Source: Limanda limanda
Taxonomy: Eukaryota > Chordata > Actinopteri > Pleuronectiformes > Pleuronectidae
DNA length: 64,000 bases
Direction: 5' to 3'
NCBI RefSeq assembly: GCF_963576545.1
Contig: NC_083645.1
Coordinates: 3,992,001 to 4,056,000 of the forward strand
A model generated the notes under the pieces. It did not search any database. It was not told the DNA's origin and saw only the letters and a program-made list of their open reading frames with translations. Position numbers and translations under genes: made by a program. Position 1 is the first letter of the stretch, and each line of letters opens with the position of its first letter. Positions 13,336 to 22,965 of this stretch are shown here, piece after piece.

Positions 13336-13790
13336 TCACACCAAAAAGCCCTTGAGAGCCTCCACTGTTCGAGCCCAGTACAATGACACTTCCTCCTTTG
13401 CACCATGGACGCATGCTGTGGACAATTCAAGAAGCGCAACATCTATGAAGTTGAGCAGCCACTGTCGCCGAGATAGTATATGGGGTGGTTTCCACCTTGT
13501 TGCGATCATCTTTTTAGCTGCAGTTAGGCCAGCCAGAAACACGCGCTTTGAGGATTTTGTGAGTTTCAGTGGAGAAAGATCATTTAAAATAAAAACAGAT
13601 GGGGACAGGGGGATAGGAATGGACAATAGCAATGACAATTCACTCTGCACTATTCTCCAAAAATGTTCAACCCCTGGGCATTCCCAAATCATGTGGAAAA
13701 AGGTGCCCACAGTGCCAGTAGTACATAGTGTACAGTTCGGATTATCTTTAATTTTCATGCAGTACAGTTTACGAGGAGTCATGTATGTTC
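13336..13790 (-). pseudogene. LINE ORF2 C-terminal part
   Basis: This is the C-terminal end of the LINE ORF2 protein, cut off from the rest by the Gypsy insertion. It has the cysteine-rich C-terminal motif of L1-type ORF2 proteins (C-x2-C, then H-x4-C in CTLCTTGTVGTFFHMIWECP, near 13,670-13,725). It continues on the far side of the retrotransposon at about 19,480. The reading frame stays open to the ORF end near 13,336. Confidence 0.85.
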
Positions 13791-13841
13791 TGTGAATGAA
13801 ATTTAGATGAATCTGTTGGTGGTCAGCGTTTCTTGATGACT

Positions 13842-13846
13842 GTATA
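13842..13846. repeat. Target-site duplication of the Gypsy element (left)
   Basis: The 5-bp sequence GTATA is repeated exactly at 19,471-19,475, just outside the other LTR. A 5-bp duplication is normal for Ty3/Gypsy integrases. Confidence 0.9.
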
Positions 13847-14407
13847 TGTCACAGTCTGCTCATCTCCTGTCTGCTGGTATTTTTCCACTCCTCTGTCTCT
13901 GCTCCACTCTACCTGTTAGCCACGCCCCCTCATCAGGCCAACTCTCCACACCTGTGACAGCCCTGGCTGCATATAAGCCTGCTCCTGTCTCTGCTTCAGT
14001 GCCAGATTGTCTTGCGTAAATGCCTGACCTCCAGCATTTCTCTCTCTGGCCTGCTACCTGTTATCTGCCTGCTACCTGCTCCGGCTTGCTACCTGCTACC
14101 TGCCTGCTAGCTGCCTGCTAGCTACCTGCTATCTGCCTGCTACCTGCCTGCTACCTGCTCCGGCCTGCTACACAGCTCACCACTGAACCTGTCTGCATCT
14201 AGGTAATCCTCCTGCTGTGGACCTTGCCTCCACTCAGCAACACCAGACTCACTCCTTGCCGGATCTCGCTGAAGATCACTGGGAACAAAGACTTTTCACC
14301 CTGCCACTGTTAAGAACTGTTTTAGACTGCAGTGAAAAATAAAGTTCATTACCAATTAAGATCTCGTCTGCCTGTGCTGCATTTGGGTCCTCACCATACC
14401 CGTGACA
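13847..14407 (+). repeat. 5' long terminal repeat (561 bp)
   Basis: The LTR starts TGTCAC and ends GTGACA, a 6-bp inverted terminus with the canonical TG...CA ends. I see no difference from the 3' LTR. It contains a TATA-like box (TATAAG, 13,972-13,977) and a polyadenylation signal AATAAA (14,338-14,343). Between them is a minisatellite of CTGCCTGCTACC-like units (about 14,050-14,170). I could not assign a tRNA primer-binding site with confidence in the sequence just after 14,407. Confidence 0.95.
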
Positions 14408-14424
14408 GTACAATCTGGCCAGAC

Positions 14425-15432
14425 ATGGACCCAGCGCACACGCCGATGGATCGCCTGGAGAAGGTAGAGGCGATGCTCCAGCACCACGAGGCGCTGCTGC
14501 TTTCGAACTCAGCAGATGTTCGACTGGCGGTGACTAAGCAGGAGCAGGCGTTTACCTTGCTAGCCTCGCAGGTCCAACAACTCGCCGCAGCTTTTGCTCA
14601 AGCTGTCCCTCTGCATCCAGAACCAGTCCAGCCTCTACCAGTCCCGGCTGCCTCTGCTTCCGCCTCGGAGCCTCGTGTGGGAGTTCCTGAACGCTACGCC
14701 GGAGACGCGGAGGGCTGCCGCCCGTTCCTCACGAACTGTTCCATCCTGTTTGCCCTCCAGCCCCACACCTTCGCTTCGGAAGACGCCAGGGTGGCGTTCA
14801 CCGTGAATCATCTGACGGGGCGCGCTCGGCTGTGGGGAACAGCCGAGTGGGAGCGTCGCACTCCAGCGTGCTCCACTTTCCAAGCCTTCGCCGCTGAGCT
14901 CCGCAAAGTGTTCGGAGAAGCTTCCCGAGGTCCGGACGCTTCTGGAGGGCTTCTGGGTCTGAAGCAAGGGTCTCGTTCAGTGGCCGATTACTCCATCCAC
15001 TTCCGCACCCAGGCTAGCTCCAGTGAGTGGAACCAGGCTGCCCAGTGCGACGCATTCCTGATGGGGCTCGCTGACTACATTAAAGACGAACTGATTTCAT
15101 ACGACCTTCCCACCACTGTCGACGGCATCATTGAGCTGGCGTCCCGCATCGACCGTCGCATTCAAGCGAGACAGCGGGAGAAACATCAGGGGCTCGCAGG
15201 ACGACGCCAGCCCGCCCCTTCACCAGCGGCTTCCGACGTATCGATGCTTTCTGGCTGCCGGTATTCAGGGGAGCCTGAACCCATGCAGGTGGGTCGGGCC
15301 AGTCTAACTCCAGAAGAGAGGAGGAGACGCCGCGAGGGGAGCCTCTGCCTGTATTGTGGCCAAGCGGGACACTTTATTTCCAGGTGCCCGCTAAAAGGTC
15401 GGGCTCATCAGGAAGGAAGGAGTTCCTGGTGA
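14425..15432 (+). CDS. gag: Gypsy gag polyprotein
   Basis: The protein forms the cytoplasmic particle that packages the element's RNA. I start it at the ATG at 14,425 (MDPAHTP...), the first in-frame ATG downstream of the 5' LTR, giving 335 residues. The N-terminal part has a helical, possibly coiled-coil stretch. The middle matches the retrotransposon gag domain ([15 protein letters not shown], about residues 180-194). A CCHC zinc knuckle (C-x2-C-x4-H-x4-C, residues 308-321) binds RNA. No internal stop is present. Its end overlaps the open pol frame, which lies in the -1 frame. Confidence 0.93.
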   Translation: MDPAHTPMDRLEKVEAMLQHHEALLLSNSADVRLAVTKQEQAFTLLASQVQQLAAAFAQAVPLHPEPVQPLPVPAASASASEPRVGVPERYAGDAEGCRPFLTNCSILFALQPHTFASEDARVAFTVNHLTGRARLWGTAEWERRTPACSTFQAFAAELRKVFGEASRGPDASGGLLGLKQGSRSVADYSIHFRTQASSSEWNQAAQCDAFLMGLADYIKDELISYDLPTTVDGIIELASRIDRRIQARQREKHQGLAGRRQPAPSPAASDVSMLSGCRYSGEPEPMQVGRASLTPEERRRRREGSLCLYCGQAGHFISRCPLKGRAHQEGRSSW

Positions 15433-18400
15433 GTCATACATCTAGCTCCTCCTCCAGCCCACGATCCCTGTGCCAGGTCCGCCTGCTACTGCCTGAGGGA
15501 TCCCAGACCCTCGCCACCCTCATTGACTCTGGCTCTGATGCCAACATTATGGACTCTAACCTAGCTCTGCAGCTGGGTGTCGGTCAGATTCCCCTGCCAG
15601 CTCCAGTTTCCACCAACGCTCTGGATGGCCGACTTCTGGGAACTGTGACCCACCTGACAGTGCCTATACGGATGTTAATTTCCGGGAACCACCATGAAAC
15701 ACTCCAGTTTCACATCCTGCACTCTCCTCGTCATCCTCTCCTTCTGGGGTTCCCATGGCTCCGACGTCACAATCCACACCTTGATTGGACCACAGGGGCG
15801 ATCCTGGGGTGGAGTTCATCGTGTCACCAGGTCTGCCTCAAGCAAGCCGCCACACCACGACCTTCTGCCACGACCAGTTCTTCTACCGATGTGCTGGGGG
15901 TCCCGGCTGAGTATCTGGACTTCAGGGAGGTCTTCAGTAAGGCCAAGGCAACCTCCCTGCCCCCACATCGGCCCTATGACTGTGCCATCAACCTCCAGCC
16001 CGGTGCCACGCCGCCCAGAGGACGCCTGTATTCCCTGTCCGTTCCTGAGAGGGGGGCGATGGAGACATATATCAATGACGGTCTAGCGGCAGGCATCATC
16101 CGCCCTTCCTCGTCTCCGGCTGGAGCAGGTTTCTTCTTCGTGGAGAAGAGAGACAAGACACTCCGCCCCTGCATTGATTATCGTGGATTGAATGACATTA
16201 CCATCAAGAACCGGTACCCCCTGCCTCTCATCTCCTCAGCTTTCGAGCTCCTAGAGGGGGCCACCATATTCACCAAGCTTGACCTGCGCAACGCCTACCA
16301 CCTGGTCCGGATCCGCGAGGGGGACGAGTGGAAGACGGCATTCAATACCCCCACTGGTCACTACGAGTACCTGGTGATGCCCTTCGGCCTCACCAACGCT
16401 CCTGCTGCCTTCCAGGCTCTGGTCAACGACGTGCTCAGGGACATGCTCAACAAGGTCGTCTTCGTGTACCTTGATGACATTCTGATCTTCTCCCGCTCCA
16501 GAGAGGAACATGTACATCACGTCCAGAAGGTCCTCCAACGTCTGCTGGAAAACTCCCTGTTCATCAAGGCCGAGAAGTGTGAGTTTCACGTCTCGTCTGT
16601 CTCCTTCCTGGGGTACGTTGTAGGGAGAGGGACCGTGGAGATGGACTCAGCCAAGGTTTCTGCCGTCACCACTTGGCCCGCCCCTGATTCCCGCAAGCAG
16701 CTGCAACGTTTCCTGGGCTTCGCCAACTTCTACCGGAAGTTCATCAGGGGCTACAGTTCGGTGGCGGCCCCCCTCACAGCTCTTACCTCCTCCAAGGTTC
16801 CGTTTCTCTGGTCCACGGCCGCCAATGACTCTTTTCTGGCCCTGAAGACACGATTCACCTCGGCCCCCATCCTCCAAATACCGGACCCTGAACGGCAGTT
16901 CGTGGTCGAGGTGGACGCTTCCGACTCGGGAGTGGGGGCTGTCTTGTCCCAGAGAGCAGCCTCCGACCAGAGGTTGCACCCCTGCGCATTCTATTCCCGA
17001 CGTTTGACCCCGGCAGAGAGGAATTATGACATTGGAAACCGAGAGCTCCTCGCCGTCAAGTTGGCTTTAGAAGAGTGGCGACACTGGCTCGAGGGGACTA
17101 AACTGCCGTTTCTGGTATGGACTGACCATAAAAACCTTGAGTACCTCCAGTCCGCCAAAAGACTGAACTCCCGCCAGGCTCGATGGGCACTCTTCCTGAC
17201 CCGCTTCAACTTTTCCCTCTCCTATCGACCGGGGTCCCGCAACGTCAAGCCCGATGCCCTGTCCCGTCAGTTCTCGGAAAAGGAGGGGGACAGGACCGAC
17301 CCAGACACTATCCTGCCTTCTTCCCGTCTGGTGGCCACACTCACCTGGGAGATAGAGGAGAAGGTCAGGGTCGCCGCCCAAGACCAGCCCGGACCAAGTG
17401 CTTGCCCTCCCAACTGTCTGTTCGTCCCGCCTGACCTCCGGTCCGAGGTTCTACAATGGGCCCACAGCTCTCAACTTACCTGTCATCCAGGGATCCAACG
17501 GACCAAGGACGTGGTGCGGCGCCGGTTCTGGTGGACGTCACTGGATGAGGACATTCGGGGGTTCGTCAATGCCTGTCCCACCTGCAACCAGCACAAGCCG
17601 GCTCATCATGCCCCTGCCGGTCTTCTACATCCTCTGCCTGTGCCTCATCGTCCCTGGTCGCACATTTCTTTGGACTTTGTCACCGGTCTACCACCATCCA
17701 GCGGCAACACTACTATCCTGACGGTGGTAGATAGGTTCAGCAAGATGGCACATTTCGTGCCCCTGCCCAAACTCCCATCTGCCAAAGAGACGGCTAAACT
17801 ACTCCTCCTCCACGTCATCCGTCTCCATGGCATCCCAGTGGACGTGGTCTCTGATCGGGGTCCCCAGTTCGCCTCAGTATTCTGGAGGGAGTTCTGCTCG
17901 CTCCTGGGAGCCACCGCCAGCCTGTCCTCGGGGTACCACCCCCAGTCCAACGGCCAGACCGAACGCAAGAATCAGGAGATGGAAACGGCACTACGCTGCA
18001 TGACGTCTCAAGACCCTACTTCTTGGTCCGAACAGCTTCTATGGGTAGAATACGCCCACAACACCTTGACCAGCTCCGCCACCGGTCTCTCCCCCTTTGA
18101 GTGCACCTATGGGTTCCAACCACCGCTTTTTCCGGCACTTGAGAAAGAAACATCCTGCCCCTCTGTCCAGGACTTCATCCGCCGTTGTCGCAGGACTTGG
18201 ACCCGAGCCAGGGCGGCTCTACTCCGGGCCGCTGACCGCTACACCACGGCCGCCAATCGCCACCGCTCCAAGGCCCCAGACTACCAGCCGGGTCAGAAAG
18301 TTTGGCTTTCCACCCGTGATCTTCCCCTCCGGGTGGAATCCAAGAAACTGGCTCCTCGCTTCATCGGCCCGTTCGAGATCCAGGAGATCGTCAACCCAGT

Positions 18401-18827
18401 GGCAGTGAGGCTCAAACTCCCTAGATCCATGCGGGTTCATCCCACGTTTCATGTCTCCAAGGTTAAACCGGTCCAAGAGAGCGCCCTGGTTCCTGCCACA
18501 CCACCTCCACCGCCTCCTCGCCTCATCGATGGAGGTCCCGCCTACACTGTCCGTCGTATCCTGCAGTCTCGCCGGCGTGGGAGGGGATTCCAGTACTTGG
18601 TGGACTGGGAGGGTTACGGCCCTGAAGAAAGGTTCTGGGTTCCTGGGAGGAACATCTTGGACCGCACCATCATCAGGGATTTCCATCGACGCAACCCCAC
18701 CCAGACGTCCAGAACCAGGCCACCTCCCAGACCACATCCTCCGTCGGAGTCCCCAAACGACAGCGACGACAGTCTCCCCGGGACCAGGGTCTTGGAGATG
18801 GACACTGGGCTCTCGGACGAGTATTAG
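15279..18827 (+). CDS. pol: Gypsy pol polyprotein (PR-RT-RNaseH-IN-chromodomain)
   Basis: The pol frame opens after a TGA at 15,276 and has no convincing ATG of its own, so expression by -1 frameshifting from gag is likely. Residues are counted from 15,354. The aspartic protease has DSG at 58-60, reverse transcriptase YLDD at 372-375, and RNase H a catalytic Asp at 521. The integrase zinc site includes H711, C741 and C744. The integrase core has D774, D834 and E870. A chromodomain lies at about 1062-1115 and probably directs integration to marked chromatin. All catalytic residues are present and the frame is unbroken for about 1,150 codons. Confidence 0.95.
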   Translation, partial: THAGGSGQSNSRREEETPRGEPLPVLWPSGTLYFQVPAKRSGSSGRKEFLVSHTSSSSSSPRSLCQVRLLLPEGSQTLATLIDSGSDANIMDSNLALQLGVGQIPLPAPVSTNALDGRLLGTVTHLTVPIRMLISGNHHETLQFHILHSPRHPLLLGFPWLRRHNPHLDWTTGAILGWSSSCHQVCLKQAATPRPSATTSSSTDVLGVPAEYLDFREVFSKAKATSLPPHRPYDCAINLQPGATPPRGRLYSLSVPERGAMETYINDGLAAGIIRPSSSPAGAGFFFVEKRDKTLRPCIDYRGLNDITIKNRYPLPLISSAFELLEGATIFTKLDLRNAYHLVRIREGDEWKTAFNTPTGHYEYLVMPFGLTNAPAAFQALVNDVLRDMLNKVVFVYLDDILIFSRSREEHVHHVQKVLQRLLENSLFIKAEKCEFHVSSVSFLGYVVGRGTVEMDSAKVSAVTTWPAPDSRKQLQRFLGFANFYRKFIRGYSSVAAPLTALTSSKVPFLWSTAANDSFLALKTRFTSAPILQIPDPERQFVVEVDASDSGVGAVLSQRAASDQRLHPCAFYSRRLTPAERNYDIGNRELLAVKLALEEWRHWLEGTKLPFLVWTDHKNLEYLQSAKRLNSRQARWALFLTRFNFSLSYRPGSRNVKPDALSRQFSEKEGDRTDPDTILPSSRLVATLTWEIEEKVRVAAQDQPGPSACPPNCLFVPPDLRSEVLQWAHSSQLTCHPGIQRTKDVVRRRFWWTSLDEDIRGFVNACPTCNQHKPAHHAPAGLLHPLPVPHRPWSHISLDFVTGLPPSSGNTTILTVVDRFSKMAHFVPLPKLPSAKETAKLLLLHVIRLHGIPVDVVSDRGPQFASVFWREFCSLLGATASLSSGYHPQSNGQTERKNQEMETALRCMTSQDPTSWSEQLLWVEYAHNTLTSSATGLSPFECTYGFQPPLFPALEKETSCPSVQDFIRRCRRTWTRARAALLRAADRYTTAANRHRSKAPDYQPGQKVWLSTRDLPLRVESKKLAPRFIGPFEIQEIVNPVAVRLKLPRSMRVHPTFHVSKVKPVQESALVPATPPPPPPRLIDGGPAYTVRRILQSRRRGRGFQYLVDWEGYGPEERFWVPGRNILDRTIIRDFHRRNPTQTSRTRPPPRPHPPSESPNDSDDSLPGTRVLEMDTGLSDEY

Positions 18828-18895
18828 CCCTCCTCCAGGCCCCCGCCTCCCACCCGGTTTGGTCCATTCGTCTTGGGACGTCGAGAGCCGTCCCT

Positions 18896-18908
18896 TGAGG
18901 GGGGGGTT
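18896..18908 (+). other. Polypurine tract of the Gypsy element
   Basis: A purine run (GAGGGGGGGG) lies immediately upstream of the 3' LTR. This is where plus-strand DNA synthesis is primed in LTR retrotransposons. The position next to the LTR is diagnostic. Confidence 0.8.
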
Positions 18909-18909
18909 C

Positions 18910-19470
18910 TGTCACAGTCTGCTCATCTCCTGTCTGCTGGTATTTTTCCACTCCTCTGTCTCTGCTCCACTCTACCTGTTAGCCACGCCCCCTCATCAGG
19001 CCAACTCTCCACACCTGTGACAGCCCTGGCTGCATATAAGCCTGCTCCTGTCTCTGCTTCAGTGCCAGATTGTCTTGCGTAAATGCCTGACCTCCAGCAT
19101 TTCTCTCTCTGGCCTGCTACCTGTTATCTGCCTGCTACCTGCTCCGGCTTGCTACCTGCTACCTGCCTGCTAGCTGCCTGCTAGCTACCTGCTATCTGCC
19201 TGCTACCTGCCTGCTACCTGCTCCGGCCTGCTACACAGCTCACCACTGAACCTGTCTGCATCTAGGTAATCCTCCTGCTGTGGACCTTGCCTCCACTCAG
19301 CAACACCAGACTCACTCCTTGCCGGATCTCGCTGAAGATCACTGGGAACAAAGACTTTTCACCCTGCCACTGTTAAGAACTGTTTTAGACTGCAGTGAAA
19401 AATAAAGTTCATTACCAATTAAGATCTCGTCTGCCTGTGCTGCATTTGGGTCCTCACCATACCCGTGACA
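18910..19470 (+). repeat. 3' long terminal repeat (561 bp)
   Basis: This LTR is the same length as the 5' LTR and I see no difference between them by eye, including the internal minisatellite. Because both LTRs are copied from one template at insertion, identity implies a young insertion. Confidence 0.95.
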
Positions 19471-19475
19471 GTATA

Positions 19476-20746
19476 ACTGTCTCCCAGACCCCATCCCAGC
19501 TGAAGTCGGGGTCAAGGTCAGGAATATCTGCCCGCCAAGATGCATTCACTGGCAGAGTACAATAAGATTTTTCTAGGAAATAACGATACAGTTTAGATAC
19601 AATTTTTCTGGATTCCCAGGCCTGATGCAAAAGTTTGATTAAAGAGTGTTCCTCCAGTGGACCTTGCCAGGGTACACCATATGTTTTCATGGCTGTTCTT
19701 AGCTGCAAGTAGAAATAAAAAGTGGAATGTTGCAAGTTGAACCGGAGTGTGAGCTCTTCAAAAGAGTATAGGCCTCTGTCCCCAAAAATATCAGGGAGTG
19801 AATCCCCTTGTCATACCACTGGCAACACTGACCAAACGTAATTGGGGATTTACCCATCAACAGACGATCATTATAAAAAATAGGTGAATACGGGTTCCAA
19901 TTAGATAGAATACCACAAATTTTTTCCGCTGCCCTCCAGACTGCTAATACGTGAGACACAATGGGACCATAGCTGACTTGAGATTTCTTTAGGGGGGACA
20001 TTGGAAAATAAGATTTCATTTAGTTTCAATGGACGAACCATATTCTCCTCCAGTGTTCGCCATGAAGTCTCGATACCCTCGTCGAACCAGCTGATCAGAG
20101 GTCGCAGAGTGAAGGCCCAGTGATATAATTTGGGGTTAGGCAGTGAGAGACCCCCGTCAACTCTATCTCTTTGTGCTGTGGATAATCTGAGACGAGGACG
20201 CTTTCTATTCCAGACAAATTTAGAAATTATCTGCTGGGCCTTGTCCCAAAAACGTGGGGGTGGTGACAAAGGCAGCATTGCACTCACAAAGTTAATCCGG
20301 GGAAGCACATTCATTTTAATAATAGATACACGAGATCTAAGAGAATTTGGCAGCGCGGACCATTTATCAAGGTCACGGGTTATGTTGGACAGAGTTTCTT
20401 CATAATTGGACTTGACAATGGTCTGTACTGATGAGCTAATCTTAATGCCCAAATACTTAAAGTGGTTGACTACTGGTATATTTGTAGGTAAAGCTATGTT
20501 TTTCATTTGGTCATTCAGAGGTAAGAAGGCTGACTTTGTCCAATTTATTCTGTACCCCGATATCTCACTAAAACGTTGGAAAATAGATAAAACATCAGGC
20601 AGAGACTGCTGCGGGTTCCCTAGATATAGGAGGATGTCATCCGCATACAAAGATATGTAATGTGTGGTCCCAAACACAGTGATAGGAGTGATAGCTTTAG
20701 ACATCCGGATTGACTGACTGAGCGAGAGGCTCCAGAGAGAGTGCAA
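19476..20746 (-). pseudogene. LINE ORF2 middle part (RT core to C-terminal region)
   Basis: This holds the LINE reverse transcriptase from the catalytic YADD motif (HYISLYADDILLYL, near 20,650) through the thumb and the region downstream. It is broken into at least three frames: 20,746-19,901, then about 20,019-19,699, then about 19,735 down to the Gypsy insertion. The frames overlap as expected from small indels in one original gene. It is non-functional. Confidence 0.88.
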
Positions 20747-21353
20747 ACAGGAGGGGACTCAAAGGGCATCCCTGTCTGGAGCCCCTCGCAGTGTTAAATA
20801 GGGAGGAGCAAGTCCTGCCCGTAAATACCATAGCTGTTGGATTGGTATATAAAACTTTGATCATATGTAAGAAGTGAGGACCCACCTCCAAAAACTCCAG
20901 TACTGACCAGAGAAACCGCCACTCCAAACGATCAAATGCTTTCATAGCGTCTAATGAGAAGACAGCTAATGGTAGTTGTAATGAGGAGGCCCCGTGTATT
21001 ATATGTATTAATCTCCTCACATTGTCTGCAGGCTGCCTGGATCTGATGAATCCTGTTTGGTCACAATTAATGAGTTTCGTCATAAAGGGTTGGAGCCTAC
21101 GTGCAAGAAACTTAGCGTACATTTTTATATCAGCATTTATAAGGGATAATGGTCTGTAATTGGCACATTCAGAAGGATCTTTGTCCTTTTTCAACAACAG
21201 TGAAATGATAGCTACATTCACAGCTCTGGAGAGAGCACCTCTCTCCAAGGAGGATTCAGGCCTCCTTGGAGAGAGGTGCTCTCTCCAATCAAAAAATAAG
21301 GGCCCCAGACTATACCAGGAAGTTGTGTAAAATTCTGGGGGGATCCTGTCCAA
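20697..21353 (-). pseudogene. LINE ORF2 reverse transcriptase N-terminal half
   Basis: This frame runs from the IPPEFY block to the [10 protein letters not shown] motif of L1-type reverse transcriptases and stops near 20,697, just before YADD. It is out of frame with both neighbouring pieces. A 27-bp inverted repeat at 21,227-21,287 replaces expected sequence between the PLFFDW and [15 protein letters not shown] motifs. Confidence 0.88.
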
Positions 21354-22765
21354 GCCAGGTGATTTCCCTTGTGCATATCATCTGCTGCAGCCTTAAGTTC
21401 ATTTAAAGTGATAGGGGCGTTTAAACTTTGGGAGCCATTGTCTGTCATTTTAGGTAGTTGAATGGAACTCAAGAATTTGTTGCATGAACCTTTGTCGTGA
21501 GAAACCTCTGAGCTGTACTGTAAGTCAGCATAGAAACTACGAAAAGAAGCATTGACTTCAGAGGGTTCTGTTAACATATGCCCGTCTTCTGATCTAATGG
21601 AGGTGATGTCAGCGAAATGTTCATTAGCCTTCAGTCTCGACGACAGTAAATGACTGGGTCTGGCCCCATTAAAATAATATGTTTGGCGTGTTCTATGGAT
21701 CAAGAATTCTGCACGCCGTTTGAGAATAGCATTCATATCTTTTTTCACCAGGTCGTACTGCAATGCAACCTGATCATCAAAATTTTGTTGTAATAAGTTG
21801 TCCAATGTTGAAAGTTTGCGCTCCAGCTGGGTCAGCCTAGAAGAGCGGGCTTTTCTTAAATTAGATGAATACAGTGTAGCATTATTTCTAATAAAGCCTT
21901 CAACAGCGTCCCAGAGTATTCTCAGGTCACTGACTGACCCCTTGTTTATATTGATGAATTCAATAAATTGAGCCATAAACTGAGTTCTAAATGACTCATC
22001 ACGAAGTAAGGTAGTATTAAAACGCCATTTAGGAGCGCGCAATGGGGTGGAGCGAATCAAGGCAAGAACAATTACAGCCTTGTGATCTGAAAGAGTGACC
22101 TCCATAATTTTTTGAAACAAGCCTCTAGAGGCAAAAATAAAATCTATACGCGAAAAGGACTTGTGTCTTGCTGAGAGGTGGGTAAAATCTCTGGAGGCAG
22201 GGTGCATCAAACGCCATAAATCTACCACACCAGTGTTATTTGACCAAGAGCGCAAGGCATCCGAACTCTGTTTTTGTTCTTTGTTTTCAGATTGACCGGA
22301 TCTATCAAAAGAGTGGTCCAATACAGCATTAAAATCAGCACCTATGATTAGCTTAAAGTCAGGAAGATCAAGCAGAATTTTAGTTATCTGTTCATAAAAT
22401 TGTGAGCCAAAAGTATTAGGAGCATAAAGCGATACAAGCAAAATGTCTGTATTTTCTATACGAATTTTGACAATAGTAATCCTGCCTTTATTGTCAGACC
22501 CTGTATCCAGCAATTTAAAGTGCAGATTACGGCGGCAGATAATTGCTACACCTTTGGTTTTATTGGTGGCAGAAGAATGAGCAAGTATCCGGAAAAATCT
22601 ATTAGTTAAACGGTTCACATCACGACTAACCATATGAGTTTCTTGTAGCATAGCAAAATGGGCTCCTTGTTTGCGAAGGAGGTCAAAAATAGCAACTCTT
22701 TTCACTGGATTATTTAAACCATTTGTATTGAGGCTTAGGACTTTCAACTGGAAACCCTCACCCAT
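21218..22765 (-). pseudogene. LINE ORF2 endonuclease and linker region
   Basis: This begins at an ATG (22,765) with an apurinic-type endonuclease domain: LSLNTNGLNN, then AMLQETHM with the catalytic Glu, IIGADFNAV and LSDHKAV. It extends through the linker toward reverse transcriptase. A frameshift near 21,350 turns the expected continuation into unrelated residues. The endonuclease itself looks intact. L1-type endonucleases nick T-rich target DNA to prime reverse transcription. Confidence 0.9.
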
Positions 22766-22937
22766 TACAAAGTAGAGACAGAGGAAAAAGGAGGGCAGCG
22801 TATTTGACGACTATGGACATAAATCTCAGACAGGGGAAGTGAAGGGGGAAAGAAAAACCTCTGGAACTGTAATAAATCAAAAACGTCTGAACAAAACAAA
22901 TGTAAACACAAAACAAGGAGAAGACAAGAACACCCAT
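22758..22937 (-). CDS. Short hydrophobic frame overlapping the LINE ORF2 start (hypothetical)
   Basis: A 59-codon ATG-initiated frame lies just upstream of ORF2. Its N-terminus is hydrophobic (MGVLVFSLFCVYICFV). Its TGA overlaps the ORF2 ATG in the string ATGGGTGA. The frame is open upstream as far as the truncated end of the LINE, so it could be the tail of something longer. T-rich sequence alone can produce hydrophobic codons. I infer possible coupling to ORF2 translation; a coding role is unproven. Confidence 0.35.
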   Translation of the reverse strand: MGVLVFSLFCVYICFVQTFLIYYSSRGFSFPLHFPCLRFMSIVVKYAALLFPLSLLCNG

Positions 22938-22948
22938 GTCTGTAACTC

Positions 22949-22965
22949 CTTATCTCTGATGTTTC
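22949..22965. repeat. Target-site duplication of the LINE (right)
   Basis: This is an exact copy of the 17 bp at 12,925-12,941. It marks the 5' end of the LINE. Confidence 0.9.

Larger units (their letters stand above)
13847..19470 (+). mobile_element. Complete Ty3/Gypsy chromovirus retrotransposon
   Basis: The order is LTR, gag, pol, polypurine tract, LTR. Pol follows the Gypsy order: protease, reverse transcriptase, RNase H, integrase, chromodomain. The C-terminal chromodomain places it among chromoviruses. No env-like frame follows pol. Identical-looking 561-bp LTRs, an exact 5-bp target duplication and unbroken gag and pol all point to a recent insertion that may still be mobile. It sits inside an older, dead LINE. 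Confidence 0.95.
12942..22948 (-). mobile_element. L1-type LINE, 5'-truncated, split by a Gypsy element
   Basis: A LINE lies on the minus strand between perfect 17-bp target duplications. Its 3' tail is the T-run at 12,942-12,951, read as poly(A) on the minus strand, preceded by an AATAAA-containing 3' end. The chromovirus and one extra copy of its 5-bp duplication account for about 5.6 kb. That leaves about 4.4 kb of LINE: ORF2 plus about 180 bp upstream. ORF1 is missing, so the copy is 5'-truncated. ORF2 carries several frameshifts, and the element is dead. Confidence 0.9.

Noticed and set aside
13352..13795. 147-codon plus-strand frame near 13.4 kb
   Set aside because: Antisense to the LINE ORF2 C-terminal region, which has clear protein similarity on the other strand.
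14408..14425. A tRNA primer-binding site right after the 5' LTR
   Set aside because: A TGG lies nine bases in (14,416-14,418), but the following bases do not clearly match a tRNA 3' end that I can recall. Self-priming is also possible in this group.
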